From an uncultured Bacteroidia bacterium (GTDB lineage: Bacteria; Bacteroidota; Bacteroidia; Bacteroidales; F082), in assembly GCA_902767725.1 (NCBI GenBank), contig CACXIM010000005.1, forward strand, positions 1 through 64,000: a stretch of 64,000 nt of DNA, written 5' to 3'. Of this stretch, positions 40,788-50,422 are shown in pieces. The first letter of the stretch is position 1. Each line of letters opens with the position of its first letter. The notes below the pieces were generated by a model. It did no database searches. It was not told the DNA's origin and worked only from the letters and a program-made list of their open reading frames with translations. A program made the position numbers and the translations under genes.

Positions 40788-43343
40788 TTAATGGATGATG
40801 TTCAGGCGACGTGTCAATAGGCCTTCAGCCGTTTGCACTTTGATCAGATACATGCCTTCGCTCCATCCCGAAACATTGACATTCAACGCATTGCCTTCGC
40901 AAGCAACATCATAGGTTAGTTGTCCAAGCAAGTTGTACACCGTCACCCGAGTCATTCCTTCGGCCTCCACCTTCAAGCTTTGGTCGGCAGGATTGGGAAA
41001 CACTTTAACGGCTATGGTTTCAGCCTCTTCAACATCCAAAGGCGAATAATACACTTTCAGATAGAATTTGGTTGGGTCGTCTTTTGCCGTTGCAGGTGCC
41101 GAAGTGCAGTCGATAGCACGGTAATAGGCATAGAGGCGGTAGTAATAATAGTCCTCCTCATGTGTGTTATGGTCGGTAAATGTGGTAACTGAAGCACCAA
41201 GCAGCTTAATTCTTACGTATGTGCCGTCTTCGCCTTGCTTGCGGAACAAATAGTAACCCGAAAGACCTTCGCTGACTGCAGGACGATCCCATTTCAGCTT
41301 GATTTTGTAGTCGTCGCCCACATACTCGAAATCCATGTTGCTGGCATTCATGCAGTCGCCAGCCGATGCGCAATACTCGTTGGATGCCTCAGATTCGCCA
41401 CCCAATCCGAGAGCCGTCACCATATAGCAATGCCCGGTCACGAAGTCGTCGTCAACGAAAGAACGGGCTGTCGGGTCATTGACCATGACATAGATTTGTT
41501 CGTCGCGGTAGATATTAAATCCATATTCCGGACCGGGGCCGTCGAACTCCCATTGCAGCACCACACTTTCGTCACCCGATTCGGTAAACAAGTTGTACGG
41601 CGCTTCCGTGTCTACGTTTCCGCAGCTGTTGTTGGTTTCCAGGAAAATGCCCGGTGTCATACCCGATGAATTGCCAGTGTAAGAATATACCGTGTTGTTT
41701 TCAGCATCCTTGATGATGATGGCAATGTTGCTGACATAGCCATGAGGCGTGTTCCAGCCGAAGCTGACACGACCTGCAGGAACAGCAAAATCCACAGTCT
41801 CAGTTGTAGAACTGGTCATGGTGAAATCAATAAGTTTCTTCCCAGTTCCGCTATACAACGAGACACTTCCGCCCTTCCAGCCTTGTATGCTGTTGGACTG
41901 CATGATGATTCGCCAATCGCAACACGGGCCGACATACACATTCTCAGCCTTAGCAGAGGCGCCGCGATGACCATCAATGATTGCGTACACTGTGTATGAG
42001 AAAGCATCGAAATAAGGCACCGTTTCGTCCACAATGCTCATCTCAGCACCAGGAGCCACATTGTCTTCCGTATATACCACCTGACCATTGCGCTCCACAA
42101 CGATTTGTTCTATGGCAGAAAGTGCTGCGCCCGTCAAAGTGACGGTGGGATTCGTCCATGAGACGGTTGCCGTCAGCGAGTTGTCAACAGAAGGCACCAC
42201 GTTGATATTAGTGGGCTCGGCTGAGGTGGCGGCATAGACTTCGGCAGGCACATAGTTGAACAGAATGCTTTCACCATCGGTATAGCCGTGTTCGTCGACA
42301 TTAAACCAACCATCGCTGCTACCACTCCAGCCCCAGTTGTAGTGAACCATGTCGTTGTCGTTGTAGCCGTCGAGCACGTAGGCGTGGCCTCCTCCACGTT
42401 GTACCATCGGCCAATCCATGTCGATTGACGTGATAATCATCTGCATATACTCTTCGTGGGTATAGTCTTCACGATACAAGTTGGCCATTTGGTCGGTATA
42501 GAAGAAATAATCGGGCATGGTTTGACAAAGCCTTCCGGTAACCGCACCGCTACCCGTGGTAGTATAGTTCATATCCACACTAACCCCAACATGATAAATC
42601 AGCTGGGCAACAGCCTCAATCTGTTCTTGCGGAGAGCTGCCAGAGATGGAATTGGGCATGTTTTCCCAATCGTAAGTCGCCTCACCGAAATTGGCTGTCA
42701 GCGGTCCATACTCTGGATGCTCTTCAGGATAATAGGTATGGCTTCCCTGGCCATGCGAAGGATGGTTCCAATACCTCATCAATTGGGCACCGGCCGTGGC
42801 CACACAACCTGCATAGCATCGGCCGCCAGGGCCTCCCTCAGCTTCGGGACAATAGTAGTTATAAGGAGAATTTTGGTTCCATTTGGTCTCAACGAGATAC
42901 TCGTCTTCACGGCCTCCGTGTCGCGACACCATGCGTCCCGTTTTCTCCAACATAGCCCAGTCGGCAGCCACCGAAGGCTTGACTACAGAGGACCGCGAGG
43001 CCTCCATCACGCCTCGGCGGACGCCTTCAAGATAGTCGGCCAATGCAGGAGCCATGTCGTTGATGTCAAAGTTGCCCTCTTCGGAATAGCCGATGATGGG
43101 ATGATAGTGGTCGTCGGCTGACAAGATTACGAACCCAGTGTTGCCCACATTGTAGATGTAATAGCATGCCTCTCCCCTTTCAGAGAACGCGGTTTGCACA
43201 AGGCTCAATTCGGCGCTCTGCTCGAATTTGGCAGTCACAAACGATTGTCCCAATCGCTGGGCGGTCTCTTGGTCGACTGGACCAGCATGCAAAGCGAGGC
43301 TAGTCAAGGCTAATGCCCATAGTATGAGAAAGTAGTTTTTCAT
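40788..43343 (-). CDS. C10 cysteine protease with T9SS sorting domain (copy 2)
   Basis: 851 residues with signal peptide MKNYFLILWALALTSLALHA. The pro-domain has ILSADDHYHPIIGYSEEG; the catalytic Cys lies in GGRCYAGCVATAGAQLMRYW and the His/Trp motif in GGGHAYVLDGYND and VHYNWGWSG. Fibronectin-like domains (APYNLFTESG; FYLKVYYSP) follow, and the C-terminal VKVFPNPADQSLKVEAEG ... RRLNIIH segment is the T9SS sorting signal. The central repeats differ strongly from copy 1 while the catalytic core is similar. A CAAAGATA promoter-like box at 43371-43378 lies 30 nt upstream, next to a terminator of the next gene. Confidence 0.92.
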   Translation of the reverse strand: MKNYFLILWALALTSLALHAGPVDQETAQRLGQSFVTAKFEQSAELSLVQTAFSERGEACYYIYNVGNTGFVILSADDHYHPIIGYSEEGNFDINDMAPALADYLEGVRRGVMEASRSSVVKPSVAADWAMLEKTGRMVSRHGGREDEYLVETKWNQNSPYNYYCPEAEGGPGGRCYAGCVATAGAQLMRYWNHPSHGQGSHTYYPEEHPEYGPLTANFGEATYDWENMPNSISGSSPQEQIEAVAQLIYHVGVSVDMNYTTTGSGAVTGRLCQTMPDYFFYTDQMANLYREDYTHEEYMQMIITSIDMDWPMVQRGGGHAYVLDGYNDNDMVHYNWGWSGSSDGWFNVDEHGYTDGESILFNYVPAEVYAATSAEPTNINVVPSVDNSLTATVSWTNPTVTLTGAALSAIEQIVVERNGQVVYTEDNVAPGAEMSIVDETVPYFDAFSYTVYAIIDGHRGASAKAENVYVGPCCDWRIIMQSNSIQGWKGGSVSLYSGTGKKLIDFTMTSSTTETVDFAVPAGRVSFGWNTPHGYVSNIAIIIKDAENNTVYSYTGNSSGMTPGIFLETNNSCGNVDTEAPYNLFTESGDESVVLQWEFDGPGPEYGFNIYRDEQIYVMVNDPTARSFVDDDFVTGHCYMVTALGLGGESEASNEYCASAGDCMNASNMDFEYVGDDYKIKLKWDRPAVSEGLSGYYLFRKQGEDGTYVRIKLLGASVTTFTDHNTHEEDYYYYRLYAYYRAIDCTSAPATAKDDPTKFYLKVYYSPLDVEEAETIAVKVFPNPADQSLKVEAEGMTRVTVYNLLGQLTYDVACEGNALNVNVSGWSEGMYLIKVQTAEGLLTRRLNIIH

Positions 43344-43380
43344 TTTAGAGATGGTTTATTGTTTAAGCGGCAAAGATAAT

Positions 43381-43412
43381 AAAAAAAGGAAACACGGTCG
43401 TGTTTCCTTTTC
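43381..43412 (-). terminator. Intrinsic terminator between protease copies 2 and 3
   Basis: On the minus strand aaaggaaacacg/cgtgtttccttt forms a perfect stem followed by a T run, 22 nt after the stop of copy 3. Copy 2 therefore has its own start of transcription, and the four proteases are not one long operon. Confidence 0.85.
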
Positions 43413-43434
43413 ATTTTCAATTCGTTTTTGGTCA

Positions 43435-45705
43435 TCAGTGGATGACGGTGAAGCGCTTGGTCATGGTACCTTGTGCGGTCTTCACGGTGATGGTGTAGAT
43501 GCCTGAAACAAGGTCGGAAGTGTTGATGATTACACCATCCTCTTCGCAACGCATTGTCTTCACCACCTGACCCATCACATTGCAGAGGATCACCTGCTGC
43601 ATACCTTCGGCTTCGACACTCATCAGGGCATTGGCCGGGTTGGGATACACACTGAGACCCTCCTCACCATTCTCACTGACCGAGGTCACCTCAACGTGGA
43701 CATAGTCCGTCACGTCATCGACCCAGGCCGGAGTGGATTCGCAATAGCTACGGTAGGCTGTCACCTGGTAATAATAGTCGCCTGCATCAACCAAATCGAG
43801 GTATTCATGCGAAGTCTTGTCGACCGTGGCAACCACTTCGTAATTAATGCCGTCCTCGCTACGATAGACCTTGAACGACTGCGGTTCGCCATCGTATGAC
43901 CATTCGAGTTGGGTGCCAAAGCCATCGGCAGTCCATCTGTACTCACCAGTCAGTCCCGTAGGAGGCAAGCAACCAGCGCAGTCGTTGTTGCCCGAATAGA
44001 GCGTGGCAGGCACTTGGTTGGAGTTGCCCGTGAAGGTATACACAGAGCTGTTCGACGAGTTCTTGATGTTGATGGTGATGTTGTTGACAGGCGAATTAGG
44101 AGCCACCCAGTTGAAAGTGACATTACCTTCGGGCATGGCAATCAGCTGGCTGATAGGCGTCGAGCTGGTCATGGTGATTTCCTGCATAACCGTGCCAAAG
44201 CTGTTCTTCACTTGGATCTTGCCACCATTCCAACCTTGGAAGTTGGTGGTTTGGCCTACGACCTTCCATGTACAAGTGGGACCATACTGATACCTGATTT
44301 CAGCGGAACGGCCCTTTGCACCGTTGGACATGAAGTAGACACGATAGGTGTAGCTATCAAAATTCTGAACTTCATCTTCAAAGGTCATAACCTCACCAGG
44401 AGTCACATTGGTCTGGCTGAAGATCTGTTGGTCGTTGCGTAGCAACACCACTTCCTCGATGTTTTCCAAAGCCGTTCCATCAAGAGAAGTCGTAGGATTG
44501 GTCCAAGTTATGATGCCTTTCTTGGAATGGGCGTTTTCGCCTTCAACAGCAAAATCGGTGGCGGCAGGAATCAATCCATCATAGACATAGTCGGGAATCA
44601 TGTCAACGATGGTGCTTTGGTAGTCGTTGAAATTGCCGGAATAGGTATTCAGTGCGTCGATGGCAAAATAGTTGTTGTTGAAGCCGCTCCAGCCCCAGTT
44701 GAAATAGAACTTGCGGTCACTCTCGCGATAGCCGCAACACACAAAGGCATGTCCCGATTGTCCTTCAGCACCTGAGTAGTACAAGGGGAAACCCTCTTGC
44801 AAATTGGAAATCAAGATCTCTTCCCATTCATACTTGGAGTATAAGCTACGGTCCAAGCGCGCGGCATGGGTGGTATAACGGAAGTAATTGGCGATGGCAT
44901 CAGGCACATCCTGCGAATGGGCTCCCGAACCATCGGAGGCATATTGCATGTCGACAGACACACCGCAGTGGTACATCAAGAGGGCAACAGCCTGATAGTT
45001 GCTGTTGTTGATATTGTTAGGCATATTGTTCCAATCATAGTAGGTGCTTTCAAAGTCGGCTGTCTGCACGGGATAACCAGCAGGTGTATAGCTGTGTGAG
45101 CCTTGTCCGTGATCGGGCCAATTCCATCTCTTCATCACCATCGACATGGCAGTGGCCACACAGCCTGCGTATGCACGGCCTCCAGGACCACCATGACCCG
45201 TAGGACAATAGTAGTTAAACGGGTAGTCCTGGTTCCAGTTGGTTGAAATCAAGGGAGCCACATCGCCACGGGTGGCACGTTCACCTTTGATGAATCCTTG
45301 GTTCCTCATCTGTTCCCATTGTTCGGCAATCTCAGGGGTGGCATCCATGTTGTTGGTCACAGCATACTCAATCTGGCGGGCATAGTGACGGAGGTAATAG
45401 GCAAGTCCGTCAGAAATGTGGTCGGCATCGAAGTTGCCTTCCTCACCATAGGCTAGGACAGGTTGGGCCACGTCGTCGGCAGCCATGATCATATAGCCAC
45501 CATCGAAGTTGAAGACATAGAGCGCATTGGCGCCACTCTCAGTCGTTTGGGTATAGGCCAAATCAAGATTGGCAACCTGTTTGGCAGCATTGGCCTGCAC
45601 ATACCTCAGCCCCAATTGACGGGCTGTGTTCACGTCGACAGGCGAAGCGATGAGTTGACCCACAAACAAGGCCAGCATCAGCATGATAGATAATGATTTT
45701 TTCAT
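43435..45705 (-). CDS. C10 cysteine protease with T9SS sorting domain (copy 3)
   Basis: 756 residues, the shortest of the four. The signal peptide is MKKSLSIMLMLALFVGQLIA. A pro-domain with VFNFDGGYMIMAADDVAQP is followed by the catalytic Cys in GGRAYAGCVATAMSMVM and the His/Trp pair in GHAFVCCGYRE and FNWGWSGFN. One immunoglobulin-like block fewer than its neighbours explains the length. The end, LSVYPNPANALMSVEAEG ... KRFTVIH, is a T9SS sorting domain. In the core Gly-Gly-Arg-Ala replaces the Cys of copies 1 and 2 next to the active site, so those extra Cys residues are not required. Confidence 0.92.
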   Translation of the reverse strand: MKKSLSIMLMLALFVGQLIASPVDVNTARQLGLRYVQANAAKQVANLDLAYTQTTESGANALYVFNFDGGYMIMAADDVAQPVLAYGEEGNFDADHISDGLAYYLRHYARQIEYAVTNNMDATPEIAEQWEQMRNQGFIKGERATRGDVAPLISTNWNQDYPFNYYCPTGHGGPGGRAYAGCVATAMSMVMKRWNWPDHGQGSHSYTPAGYPVQTADFESTYYDWNNMPNNINNSNYQAVALLMYHCGVSVDMQYASDGSGAHSQDVPDAIANYFRYTTHAARLDRSLYSKYEWEEILISNLQEGFPLYYSGAEGQSGHAFVCCGYRESDRKFYFNWGWSGFNNNYFAIDALNTYSGNFNDYQSTIVDMIPDYVYDGLIPAATDFAVEGENAHSKKGIITWTNPTTSLDGTALENIEEVVLLRNDQQIFSQTNVTPGEVMTFEDEVQNFDSYTYRVYFMSNGAKGRSAEIRYQYGPTCTWKVVGQTTNFQGWNGGKIQVKNSFGTVMQEITMTSSTPISQLIAMPEGNVTFNWVAPNSPVNNITINIKNSSNSSVYTFTGNSNQVPATLYSGNNDCAGCLPPTGLTGEYRWTADGFGTQLEWSYDGEPQSFKVYRSEDGINYEVVATVDKTSHEYLDLVDAGDYYYQVTAYRSYCESTPAWVDDVTDYVHVEVTSVSENGEEGLSVYPNPANALMSVEAEGMQQVILCNVMGQVVKTMRCEEDGVIINTSDLVSGIYTITVKTAQGTMTKRFTVIH

Positions 45706-45738
45706 TGTAGTTAGTATTTATTATTGATTATAAACTAT

Positions 45739-48700
45739 TTACATCTTAACAACCCGTTGAATGACCGAGCCATTTGCTGTATTCACCTTGATGAAATACA
45801 CACCATTTTTCATCTGGCTCATGTCGACAGAGGCCTGACCGTCTTGAGCTGACATTTGCATCAAGCACTGGCCAACAAGATCGTAAACGCTTGCCGAGGT
45901 CATTCCATCAGCCTTGATGTTCAGTTGACCCGAAGTGGGATTGGGATAGAGCTTCACATTCATCTGACACTCATCGACGGAAAGATTGGTGACACGGATG
46001 AAATCCTCACCGTTGGCGTTCAAGGCAAACTCGGACTCACATTCCTCATACACAGCCTTCACCTTATAAGATTTGTCGGTTATGTCGATAGCGATAGCCT
46101 CTTCATAAAACAGTTCCGTCAAACCCGTCACATTCGTGGTATCGTTAAGCTGATGATTGATGATGACAACGGTGTAGCTATCAGGCACACGGTCTTCGGG
46201 AGCATCCCAAGCAATATGAGCCATCCCCCACGGTTCTTCCCTACGCAAATTCGTCGGTGCCGAGCAAGGCAAGACAGGAGGTGCAGGCGGTTCGGGCATG
46301 GTGAAGCAAGCCTCGTTGGAGTTGGTTTCAAAGCCATCGCCGTGGGCAACGACCTGATAGCAATACGTCTCCCCTGCCTCCAAGTTGCTGTCCACAAAGG
46401 CTACCTCACTCACTTCAGCAATCTTCTCGCCGTTGCGCATAATGTCGTAGGTTGTGGCCTGGAAAGCAGGTCTCCAGCGCAGATTCACCACAGAATCCGT
46501 TTCGTTGAACAAGGCTTGCAGGTCTTGGGGAGTGTTGGACCAGTCCACATTGAGAAGGAACTTATCGGGGTCAAACAAGTCATTGGCATAGGCGGATGTG
46601 CAATCGTTAGCTCTGTAATAAGCTTCGACCACATATTGGTATTCCGTTCCCGGAACGACACTCTGATCCTTGCAAGTGGTGGTATTCGCCGAAGTCAGCT
46701 TGATGCGCTTATAGGGCTCATCACCCGTTTTGCGGTAAACCAGATAACCGGAAACAGACGAGTTGTCAGGGCGCGACCACGTCAGTTGCACTTTACCTTC
46801 AGGTGTGTAGTTATAGTAGAAGTCCAAGGGCGGTTCGCAGTCGGTGCCGCTGGTGATGCAATATTCGTTGGAACTGGCGGTCTCGCCACCACTGCAAAGG
46901 GCTGTGATATAATAGCGATGGCCTCCAATGTCGGTGTTTTCGTCGACATAAGTGGTATCGTGCGACATGTTGAAGAGGAATCCGTCACGATAGATGCAGT
47001 AGCCAAACTCAGGCGTGTGGTCCGACTCCCAAGTGAGGATGATGGTCTGATCATTGTCAGGGTCGACCGTAGCCTTCAGGTTATAAGGAGCCTCGCAAGA
47101 ATTCTCGTTGCCGCAAGTGTTGTTCAAGGTACGCAGCAAACCTGCCTCCAATCCCGACGAAGGACCGCTGTATTCATACACCACCTGGTTCTCGGCATCT
47201 TTCACCTTAAAGGAGAGGTTAGAGATGGCAGCACTGGGCTCCGTCCAATAAAGGTTGTTGTTGCCCAAAGCCATTTGGAATCTCTGCAATGAGGCAGCCG
47301 AGGTATTGGTCGTCAGAAAGTCGATGTAGGAACCAGCAGCATTTTGCACCGTAATGCCACCACCATTCCAACCATGGAAATCGGCCGAAGTCATGATGAC
47401 AGACCATTGGCAATAGGGACCAAAGACAGCCTTGGCATGTGTGGTGCGACCGAATGACTCGCCGTTCACTGCCATCACCGCATAATCGTATTGGTCGAAG
47501 AAAGGCACCACGTCATCGTAACTCATGGTTTGTCCCGGCTGGGCTCCTTCGATCTCATGCACGATGAAGCCATTGCGCTTGATGACAATCTTAGTGAGGC
47601 TGGTCAACGGCTCGCCTTTCTCTGTTTGGGTAGGATTGGTCCATGAGAGGTGACCGATTAACGAAATGTCATTATCGATGCTGACAGATAGGTTATCAGG
47701 AGCTTGAGGCATGCCATTGAAGATATAGTCAGGGACGAAGTCTGTCACCACCCCTTGGCTGCCCGAATACTCAAAGTTCTCGCCGTCGATGAGGTGGAAG
47801 CCACCACCTACACCGCCCCATCCGTAGTTGAAGTGGAACAGGCCATTCTCGTCGTAGCCGTCACAGACGAAAGCATGACCACCATCGTCGCTGTGACCAG
47901 AATAATACAGCGGAATGTTCTGATCGAGGTTCAACTTCAGCAGGGCAATCCATTCATCATAGTTACCACCTTTTGAAACGAAGGCAGACTGGTCGGAATA
48001 CGAGAAATAAGTGTTGATTGCACCTGGCACATCACCCGAGAAAGCACCACTTCCATCATGTTCATAGTTCATGTCGACAGAAACGCCGCAGTGGTACATC
48101 AGGGTCGCAACGGCCTCTTTCTCAACCGGTAATGAGTTGTTGCCATAAGATTCTATCATATTGGCCCAATCGTAGGTAGTGGCACCGAAATTGGCGTACT
48201 GCTCACCATAGAGCGGGGCATTGTAGCTATGCTCACCTGTTCCCGTCACCGGCCATTCCCAGTATTTCATCAGTTGCGCCATAGCTGTTGCCACACAACC
48301 CGTCGGACATCCTCCAGGTGCGAACATGTTATAAGGTGCGCCCTGGTCCCAACGTGTCGTGATGAGAGGTCCCACAACGGACAGGCCTTTGTCTGCACTC
48401 AGATAGCCAAAGGTTTCAAGGTTTTCCCAACGGGCAACGATGTCGTTCGATGCGGGCAGACCTTGTTCGACCACCGTGGCGATACCCTTCGACAGCTCAT
48501 TCAGCATGAAACGCAAACCATCGGGAGCAGTCTCGTAAGCGAAATTGCCCTCGTTGGAATAGCCGAGAATGGGCGACGAGCTATCGTCGGCCGACACAAT
48601 GACGTAGCCGCCATCAAAGTTGAAGACATACATAGTCGACATGCCGTTGTCGGCGTGGTGGATGTAAGCCAATTGCATGTCCTGCACGGCCTTTTTGGCA

Positions 48701-48825
48701 AACATGGCCTTATGTTGGACGAAACTCAGTCCCAGACGTTGTGCCTTCGCCACGTCGACAGGCTTGGCTTGAAGTGTGGCCGTGCCCAAAAGCAAGGCGA
48801 GGATGACGAGTAGATTTTTTCTCAT
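45739..48825 (-). CDS. C10 cysteine protease with T9SS sorting domain (copy 4, longest)
   Basis: 1028 residues from the ATG at 48823-48825 (MRKNLLVILALLLGTATLQA). The pro-domain (VFNFDGGYVIVSADDSSSPI), catalytic Cys in GGCPTGCVATAMAQLMKYW and His in GGHAFVCDGYDENGLFHF are followed by at least three fibronectin-like modules (APDNLSVSI; APYNLKATVD; TPQDLQALFNE; APTNLRREEP) and a T9SS domain (VKLYPNPTSGQLNIKADG ... VIQRVVKM). The extra C-terminal modules could help substrate or surface binding. It is the first gene of the tandem set in transcription order. Confidence 0.92.
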   Translation of the reverse strand: MRKNLLVILALLLGTATLQAKPVDVAKAQRLGLSFVQHKAMFAKKAVQDMQLAYIHHADNGMSTMYVFNFDGGYVIVSADDSSSPILGYSNEGNFAYETAPDGLRFMLNELSKGIATVVEQGLPASNDIVARWENLETFGYLSADKGLSVVGPLITTRWDQGAPYNMFAPGGCPTGCVATAMAQLMKYWEWPVTGTGEHSYNAPLYGEQYANFGATTYDWANMIESYGNNSLPVEKEAVATLMYHCGVSVDMNYEHDGSGAFSGDVPGAINTYFSYSDQSAFVSKGGNYDEWIALLKLNLDQNIPLYYSGHSDDGGHAFVCDGYDENGLFHFNYGWGGVGGGFHLIDGENFEYSGSQGVVTDFVPDYIFNGMPQAPDNLSVSIDNDISLIGHLSWTNPTQTEKGEPLTSLTKIVIKRNGFIVHEIEGAQPGQTMSYDDVVPFFDQYDYAVMAVNGESFGRTTHAKAVFGPYCQWSVIMTSADFHGWNGGGITVQNAAGSYIDFLTTNTSAASLQRFQMALGNNNLYWTEPSAAISNLSFKVKDAENQVVYEYSGPSSGLEAGLLRTLNNTCGNENSCEAPYNLKATVDPDNDQTIILTWESDHTPEFGYCIYRDGFLFNMSHDTTYVDENTDIGGHRYYITALCSGGETASSNEYCITSGTDCEPPLDFYYNYTPEGKVQLTWSRPDNSSVSGYLVYRKTGDEPYKRIKLTSANTTTCKDQSVVPGTEYQYVVEAYYRANDCTSAYANDLFDPDKFLLNVDWSNTPQDLQALFNETDSVVNLRWRPAFQATTYDIMRNGEKIAEVSEVAFVDSNLEAGETYCYQVVAHGDGFETNSNEACFTMPEPPAPPVLPCSAPTNLRREEPWGMAHIAWDAPEDRVPDSYTVVIINHQLNDTTNVTGLTELFYEEAIAIDITDKSYKVKAVYEECESEFALNANGEDFIRVTNLSVDECQMNVKLYPNPTSGQLNIKADGMTSASVYDLVGQCLMQMSAQDGQASVDMSQMKNGVYFIKVNTANGSVIQRVVKM

Positions 48826-48877
48826 AGTGTATGATATTAAGTAACTATTCAAAACTAAACTGCATTAGATAAGCTAT

Positions 48878-48920
48878 CAGCCGTCAGCAATCAGCTCAGT
48901 AGCATCGTTGCTGACGGCTG
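48878..48920. repeat. Palindrome of ctgacgg units upstream of protease array
   Basis: Perfect 13-nt arms (cagccgtcagcaa/ttgctgacggctg) with a 17-nt loop, next to further ctgctgacggc units. It lies in the ~200-nt spacer between protease copy 4 and the gene at 49028. It may be a terminator-like hairpin of that gene, but no T run is present. Confidence 0.6.
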
Positions 48921-49027
48921 ACTGCTGACGGCCAAATTCTAATTCTCTTGCCTTTTATGTAAACTAATTTTGCTCATCTACTTAGCGTTTTACTTTTCTG
49001 TTTTTAAAGCGGCAAATATAAACATTT

Positions 49028-50290
49028 TCAGGTTTTCTGTTCTTTTTTCTTTGCCGCAGGGAACAAAATGTTGTTCAAAATGAGACGATAACCTGGTGAA
49101 TTGGGGTGCATGTCGAGCTCAGTGGGAGGGTCGCCAACGAGGTGTTGGTAATCCTCTGGGTCGTGGCCGCCGAGGAAGGTCCAGAAGCCATTGCCGAAGT
49201 TGCCATGGATGTAACGGTCCTCGTTCAAGGCGCCGTTGTCGCCCAAGACGACTACGGAAGGCTTGACCGTCGCCTTGTTGAAGGCCGTGGTCTGCCCCAT
49301 GAAGCCTTTCACCAGGCGTTCGTGGCATTGAGTGAGCATGGTTGGCACAGGGTCCCACTTGGCCGAGAAGTCGAAGAGCAGGAAGTAGTCGTTCTGCTCG
49401 TTCACCAGCCGCGAACGGCCTTGGGTGACATCAATGTTGGAGACTTCGTATTCCTGCGGGTTGGTCGACACCTTGAAGTCGGTGAAGGCGAAGCAGTTGT
49501 CGTAGTTGAGGCGTTGCGGGTCGCCGCTGCGGATGGGGTCGCCGTCGAACATGTAGTCGCAGATGTCGAGGCCGTCGGCAGCAAGGGCAATGTCGAAGCT
49601 GTCGGGCGCCGAGCACATGGAGAACATGTAGCCACCACCAGCCACAAACTCACGGATCTTCTTCACAACAGCAAGTTTCAGCTGCGACACTTTGTTGAAG
49701 CCCCAACGTTGCGCCGTGGCTTCTTGTGTACGCACGTCTTCCTGATACCAAGGGTAGTTGCGGTAGCGGGCCCAAAACTTACCGTACTGTCCCGTGAAGT
49801 CCTCGTGATGCAGGTGAAGCCAGTCGTAGGTGGGCAGCACGCCCTGCAGCACCTCATCGTCGTAGACCACGTCGTAAGGAATCTCAGCATAGGTCAGTAC
49901 GAGGGTGACGGCATCATCCCAAGGCAAGTTGTTCTTGGGTGCATAGACTGCGATGCGTGGCACCTTTTGCAGTTTCATCTCGTCCATGTTGACGCCTGGG
50001 TCGGCGATTTCGGCCAGGATGGCGTCGGCTTGGGCGTCGGCGATGACATTGTACGAAACGTTACGCATCTTGCACTCGCGCTCAAACATCTCATGGTAAG
50101 GAATGAGGTAACTCCCTCCCCTATAGTTGAGCAGCCAGCTGATCTCCACCTCGCGTTGCAGCACCCAATAGGCCACGCCGTAGGCTTTCAGGTGGTTGGT
50201 CTGGGTGTTGTCCATGGGGATGAGAAGGTAGGCCGCTCGTGAAGGCAGTGCCAAGACCAAAAGGAGAAGGATGAGATATAGTTTGCGCAT
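49028..50290 (-). CDS. Conserved secreted Bacteroidetes protein, GATase-1-like fold
   Basis: 420 residues with a signal peptide (MRKLYLILLLLVLALPSRA). The body begins YLLIPMDNTQTNHLKAYGVAYW and contains alpha/beta segments (RIAVYAPKNNLPWDDAVTLVL; DWLHLHHEDFTGQYG; FVAGGGYMFSMCSAPDSFDIAL) that look like a class I glutamine-amidotransferase-like fold with a Cys in the nucleophile-elbow region. Such proteins have been annotated as asparagine synthetase B, for which there is no ATP-binding or Ntn-hydrolase evidence here. The conserved C-terminus is HPNSPGYRLILNNILFPA. The role is unknown. Confidence 0.75.
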   Translation of the reverse strand: MRKLYLILLLLVLALPSRAAYLLIPMDNTQTNHLKAYGVAYWVLQREVEISWLLNYRGGSYLIPYHEMFERECKMRNVSYNVIADAQADAILAEIADPGVNMDEMKLQKVPRIAVYAPKNNLPWDDAVTLVLTYAEIPYDVVYDDEVLQGVLPTYDWLHLHHEDFTGQYGKFWARYRNYPWYQEDVRTQEATAQRWGFNKVSQLKLAVVKKIREFVAGGGYMFSMCSAPDSFDIALAADGLDICDYMFDGDPIRSGDPQRLNYDNCFAFTDFKVSTNPQEYEVSNIDVTQGRSRLVNEQNDYFLLFDFSAKWDPVPTMLTQCHERLVKGFMGQTTAFNKATVKPSVVVLGDNGALNEDRYIHGNFGNGFWTFLGGHDPEDYQHLVGDPPTELDMHPNSPGYRLILNNILFPAAKKKEQKT

Positions 50291-50361
50291 GGCGGGATAA
50301 TCCTATTTTAATATGGGGCGCAAAAATAAGAAAAAAGTGGGAACAACGGTAAAAACAGACA

Positions 50362-50395
50362 AAGAAAGCGGCTCCAAGAATGGAAACGCTTTCTT
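50362..50395 (-). terminator. Probable terminator of lipoprotein gene at 50423
   Basis: On the minus strand aagaaagcg and cgctttctt pair around a 16-nt loop, followed by tgtctgttttt. It lies 27 nt after the stop of the lipoprotein gene. Confidence 0.55.
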
Positions 50396-50422
50396 AAGAG
50401 GATATGCTATAACAGAGCAGTA

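Noticed and set aside
45856..47292. 478-codon plus-strand open frame
   Set aside because: It is opposite to the C10 protease copy 4, has no domain or start signals, and its composition mirrors the reverse frame.
49028..50290. Asparagine synthetase B
   Set aside because: No Ntn-glutaminase N-terminal Cys after a short propeptide and no ATP-pyrophosphatase motif; it has a signal peptide.
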